From NCBI GenBank assembly GCA_949123685.1, contig CASBHZ010000097.1:1-10043 (forward strand): a stretch of 10,043 bases of DNA. Reading direction: 5' to 3'. The translations under genes were made by a program, and so were the position numbers. The first letter of the stretch is position 1; every line of letters starts with the position of its first letter. This stretch comes from an uncultured Bacteroidales bacterium. GTDB lineage: Bacteria; Bacteroidota; Bacteroidia; Bacteroidales; Muribaculaceae. This document shows positions 7,227 through 10,043 of this stretch, piece after piece. The notes beneath the pieces are model-generated. The model had not been told where the DNA came from. It worked only from the letters and a program-made list of their open reading frames with translations, and ran no database searches.

Positions 7227-7263
7227 ATATGACAGCGTTTCTGCAACGCTGTCATATTTTTTT
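7227..7263 (+). terminator. Intrinsic terminator between the two secreted-protein genes
   Basis: A perfect 13-bp stem (7227-7239 with 7245-7257, loop TCTGC) is followed by T-residues through 7263. It starts 17 nt after the stop codon of the upstream gene. The stem ends only 17 nt before the next start codon at 7275, so it is either a true end with a separate start for the next gene, or a read-through point setting the ratio of the two products. Confidence 0.92.
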
Positions 7264-7274
7264 AAGCAATTACA

Positions 7275-9994
7275 ATGATTATGGCAATACGCAGAATAAT
7301 CGCATCCGCTGTTTTTATGTCCATTTTCTTTGCAGCAGCGTCGGCTCAAAGCGGAGCCTATCTCATCGAAGGCGAAGCATTCCAATTCAAAGGGAAATGG
7401 ATAGAGGAAAAATCATCCGACTGTCTGGGTTCTTCAATGCTACGTGTCTATCAAGACAACAACTCAAATCCTGAATCCGATGCACTTACTGTTGTAAATA
7501 TAACTGAAACCGGAAACTATAATATATGGGTGAGGTCGCAGGATTTTCTCAATTCAACGCGTCCTCGGACATTCACTCTGACCATAGGCGACATCCGCAT
7601 GGAGGAATGTGGGAACCATGGTCATGCCGGTTTCTATTGGCAGAAAGTAGGCAATGTAGATTTAGAAAAGAAGCAAACACTTCTCAGACTTTCTGACACG
7701 GGACTTTATTTCGGTAGATGCGACGCCATACTCATAATTAAGGATAAAGATACAGATCCAAACAGGCTGACAAATGCAGAAATTGCAAAGTGGCGCAGAA
7801 ATCCGGTCTCAATGCAATATGAAACCGAAAACCTCCCGCAATTGCCAGAACCTGTAGAAATAACATCCGGATACACTACTGCTGCATCTGCATCCAACGA
7901 CAACATAAGAATCAGCTTCATCAAAATGCCGGACGGCAGAATCGTATGCAAGAATGATTATTTTGCCAATGGGGCATGGAGACGTTTCTCCGGAAACATG
8001 GAAGACAATCGCGTAGCAATAATTTCCAATAAAAGCGACCTTTCATTAAACCACAATCAGTTTTTTCCTGCTTGGGATTCATGTAGCGTGTCCAGAAGTT
8101 TTACAATTGACGATAAAAAATATCAAGTAAACATAGATGGAGACAACAGCAACCCCTTCTTTACAGGAAACCTGACAGAAGCACGAGCTATATCCGTATC
8201 CAAGACTGAACCGAACACCATAAAAGTCGGATACGATTGCGGCTCCATCGGTTCGTTAACAGGTTATTGGACAATACCCGCATCCGGCTCTCACATATCA
8301 GTCAAATTTGATTTTAAAGCCAATAATGAAGGTATGTACTCTGTTGTGATGCATAGTCTAAAGGGGATTGAAGAAGAAGCAGTAACCGGAGTTATAATGG
8401 CACCTATGTATTGTGGCAAACGTATCCCGTCCACACCATTGATGCTCTCATCATCGATGATGACACAATGCATGGCATGCATTGAAGCTTCAACCCCTAC
8501 CGGAACAGTTTCGTCATTTGCCAGTGCGGACCTTAATTCTTTCTCAAACGAATGGGGATCATATGACCACTCCCCTATCGGATTTACATTGAGAAACTGT
8601 TACAATGAAATGCAACCGGTAGCCATTTCTCCAATTCCAGGAATGAAAGACTCCAAAACAGTGAAAGATGGCATAATAACCGCCAACTTCAATATCGGCA
8701 TCATGCAAGGCAACTTATCCGATGCGATAGAATATGTAAGTGACAACATATTCGAAGTGTCCTCATATCGCAAACAAGACAGCCGCTCTTTAACAAAAAC
8801 ACTTGAAAACATAACATCCCTACTGAAAGACGACAATTTCAGCGGATGGGATAACTCATCAAAAGGTTTTTGGGATATTGAAACAAATGGCAAAACCTCG
8901 CCAACAGTGGTTCAGTCTTCCCCATTGTCAATTATTGGGGCGGCAATGATCCATAATGACGAAGAGATGTATATAAAGCGTGCATTACCCACTATTGAAT
9001 ACGCACTCTCTCGCAATGGATTCAGGACCTGTATGACAACTCCCCAACAGCTGAATCCGATGGAATCACAATTCCCTACAACATTATACGAAGGAATAAA
9101 TCTTTTAAGCGGCTATCTGAACCCATGGCTTGAGAAAATTGCGATACCTTCCGGATCGGTTCGCTCTCCCAAAGGATATTTCTGCAATGTAATGCCCTTC
9201 AGGCAACAATTATCTGCATATCATATGACCGGGGATGAGAAGTATATGGAGAATGCAACTACACTTGCAGACAAATATGTATCAGAAATCATTAATGGGA
9301 ACAGCCAGATTTTTGCCCAAGGAAGTTTCTACAATAGTCAGATGTCCCCTGAATGGACATCATTAATCGACATGTATAGCACAACAGGAAACATGTCTTA
9401 TATTGAAGCGGCAGCAACAGCTGCCACCCACACCATAGCCGGTGTTAAGACCTGGCCTAAAGTAACCGACGGCAACCAGACAGTGCACACCGGAAATAAG
9501 TATGATGGAGTGACCACAATATGGTGGAAAGGTGCCGAACAATACAGATTAGGGTTTCCTCGCACAGACGGAGATGCACCGGAGCATGACGTGGAAGCTT
9601 GGAAAGTGTCGTCGGTAGGACTCGGCATTGAACAGCCTGCGACTTACTTCGTTCGCAATTCCGGAAAAACAGTCAGACCCGTTTTTATGAATTCCTGGGC
9701 ACCACGACTGACCGAACTATCACAATATTCCGGCAAACAAATCTACAATACCTATGCCAGGAATGCCATAATAGGGAGATATGACAACTATCCGGGATAT
9801 TATGCAACCGGATATACAGACATAATATCTTCTGAACAATTCCCATATGTCGGACCAGACGTAAGTTCCATATATTTCCATCATATTCCCGCTCATTGGG
9901 CAATGATACAGGATCAACTTATTACAGACATTGTTTGCAAATCCAAAGGCACGATCAACTTCCCTACCGCCCGTCAGGAAGGGTTTGTATGGTT
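7275..9994 (+). CDS. Large secreted protein, putative carbohydrate-active, 3' end cut off
   Basis: The frame is open for 906 codons up to the adapter, without a stop or frameshift. Without its adapter it is still incomplete at the C terminus. The start is ATG 7275, or ATG 7281 two codons later. A signal peptide is clear (hydrophobic 8-24, cut likely after ASA before Gln25). Residues 28-157 form a beta-rich module (YLIEGEAFQFKG, GNYNIWVRSQDF, FGRCDAILIIKD); from memory it resembles the N-terminal module found before some FAD-dependent oxidoreductases and other secreted proteins. About 195-450 are beta-rich. About 500-900 have repeated helix-like segments with aromatic clusters (YFCNVMPFRQQLSAYHMTGDEKY, split at 635-657; IWWKGAEQYRLGFPR 749-763; RYDNYPGYYATGY 835-847; FHHIPAHW 868-875), as in alpha-toroid glycosidases and lyases. 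No catalytic residues can be assigned. No SusC/SusD is in the window. Confidence 0.85.
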
Positions 9995-10043
9995 AGATCG
10001 GAAGAGCACACGTCTGAACTCCAGTCACGCGATAGTATCTCGT
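9995..10043 (+). other. Illumina P7-side library adapter (non-genomic)
   Basis: The sequence AGATCGGAAGAGCACACGTC begins at 9995 and continues as the standard TruSeq index adapter to 10028. It is followed by an 8-nt index-like segment GCGATAGT (10029-10036) and ATCTCGT (10037-10043), the first seven bases of the P7 flow-cell region. Genomic sequence therefore ends at 9994, within the large open reading frame. Confidence 0.98.

Noticed and set aside
7229..7474. An 81-codon plus-strand ORF starting inside the terminator stem
   Set aside because: It overlaps the large secreted-protein gene in another frame and begins in a hairpin arm; its sequence shows no domain or signal peptide.
7706..9917. 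Minus-strand ORFs of 60-100 codons opposite the large secreted-protein gene
   Set aside because: The plus strand carries one uninterrupted 906-codon frame with a signal peptide; the opposite ORFs are short and featureless.
9995..10043. Continuation of the large reading frame to the window end
   Set aside because: The frame happens to stay open, but these bases are the index adapter, so the codons after 9994 are not part of the protein.

Overview
The window is one about 9.95 kb stretch of bacterial chromosome (48-9994) with Illumina-type library adapters still attached at both ends (1-47 and 9995-10043). It therefore stops where the sequenced molecule stopped, and the two edge genes are cut by the library, not by nature. 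The sequence points to Bacteroidota, most likely Bacteroidales; a gut family such as Muribaculaceae or Prevotellaceae is a guess. The signs are TAnnTTTG-type -7 promoter boxes, no Shine-Dalgarno dependence, A/T-rich intergenic DNA, a Bacteroidales-style short SerA, and a secreted protein ending in a tail like those used by type IX secretion.

Layout. From 48 to 235 lies the leader of an unseen leftward gene. From 236 to 2278, on the minus strand, radA and an ftsE-type ABC ATPase form a tight pair. The divergent region 2279-2385 holds a perfect 26-bp palindrome over the probable radA transcription start. A malate dehydrogenase gene (2386-3399, plus) ends in a strong hairpin terminator. A near-consensus Bacteroidetes promoter then drives serC-serA (3532-5532), the first two steps of serine synthesis from 3-phosphoglycerate, closed by another hairpin terminator. 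The 267-nt gap 5533-5799 also contains a 16-bp-arm inverted repeat built from two LacI-operator-like half-units, and a -7 box.

The right third is accessory. It encodes two secreted proteins of uncertain function in the same direction: a 469-residue protein with a sorting-type tail (5800-7209), and an open reading frame of at least 906 codons (7275 to the end of the insert). The latter has a signal peptide, an N-terminal beta-rich module and a region that looks like an alpha-helical toroid of carbohydrate-active enzymes. A textbook terminator sits between these two genes, only 17 nt before the second start codon.

Most of the window is housekeeping metabolism. I do not see a defence system, CRISPR array, mobile element, tRNA or rRNA. 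The parts worth follow-up are the large partial secreted protein, the two palindromes, the unusual SerA active site, and the adapter ends.
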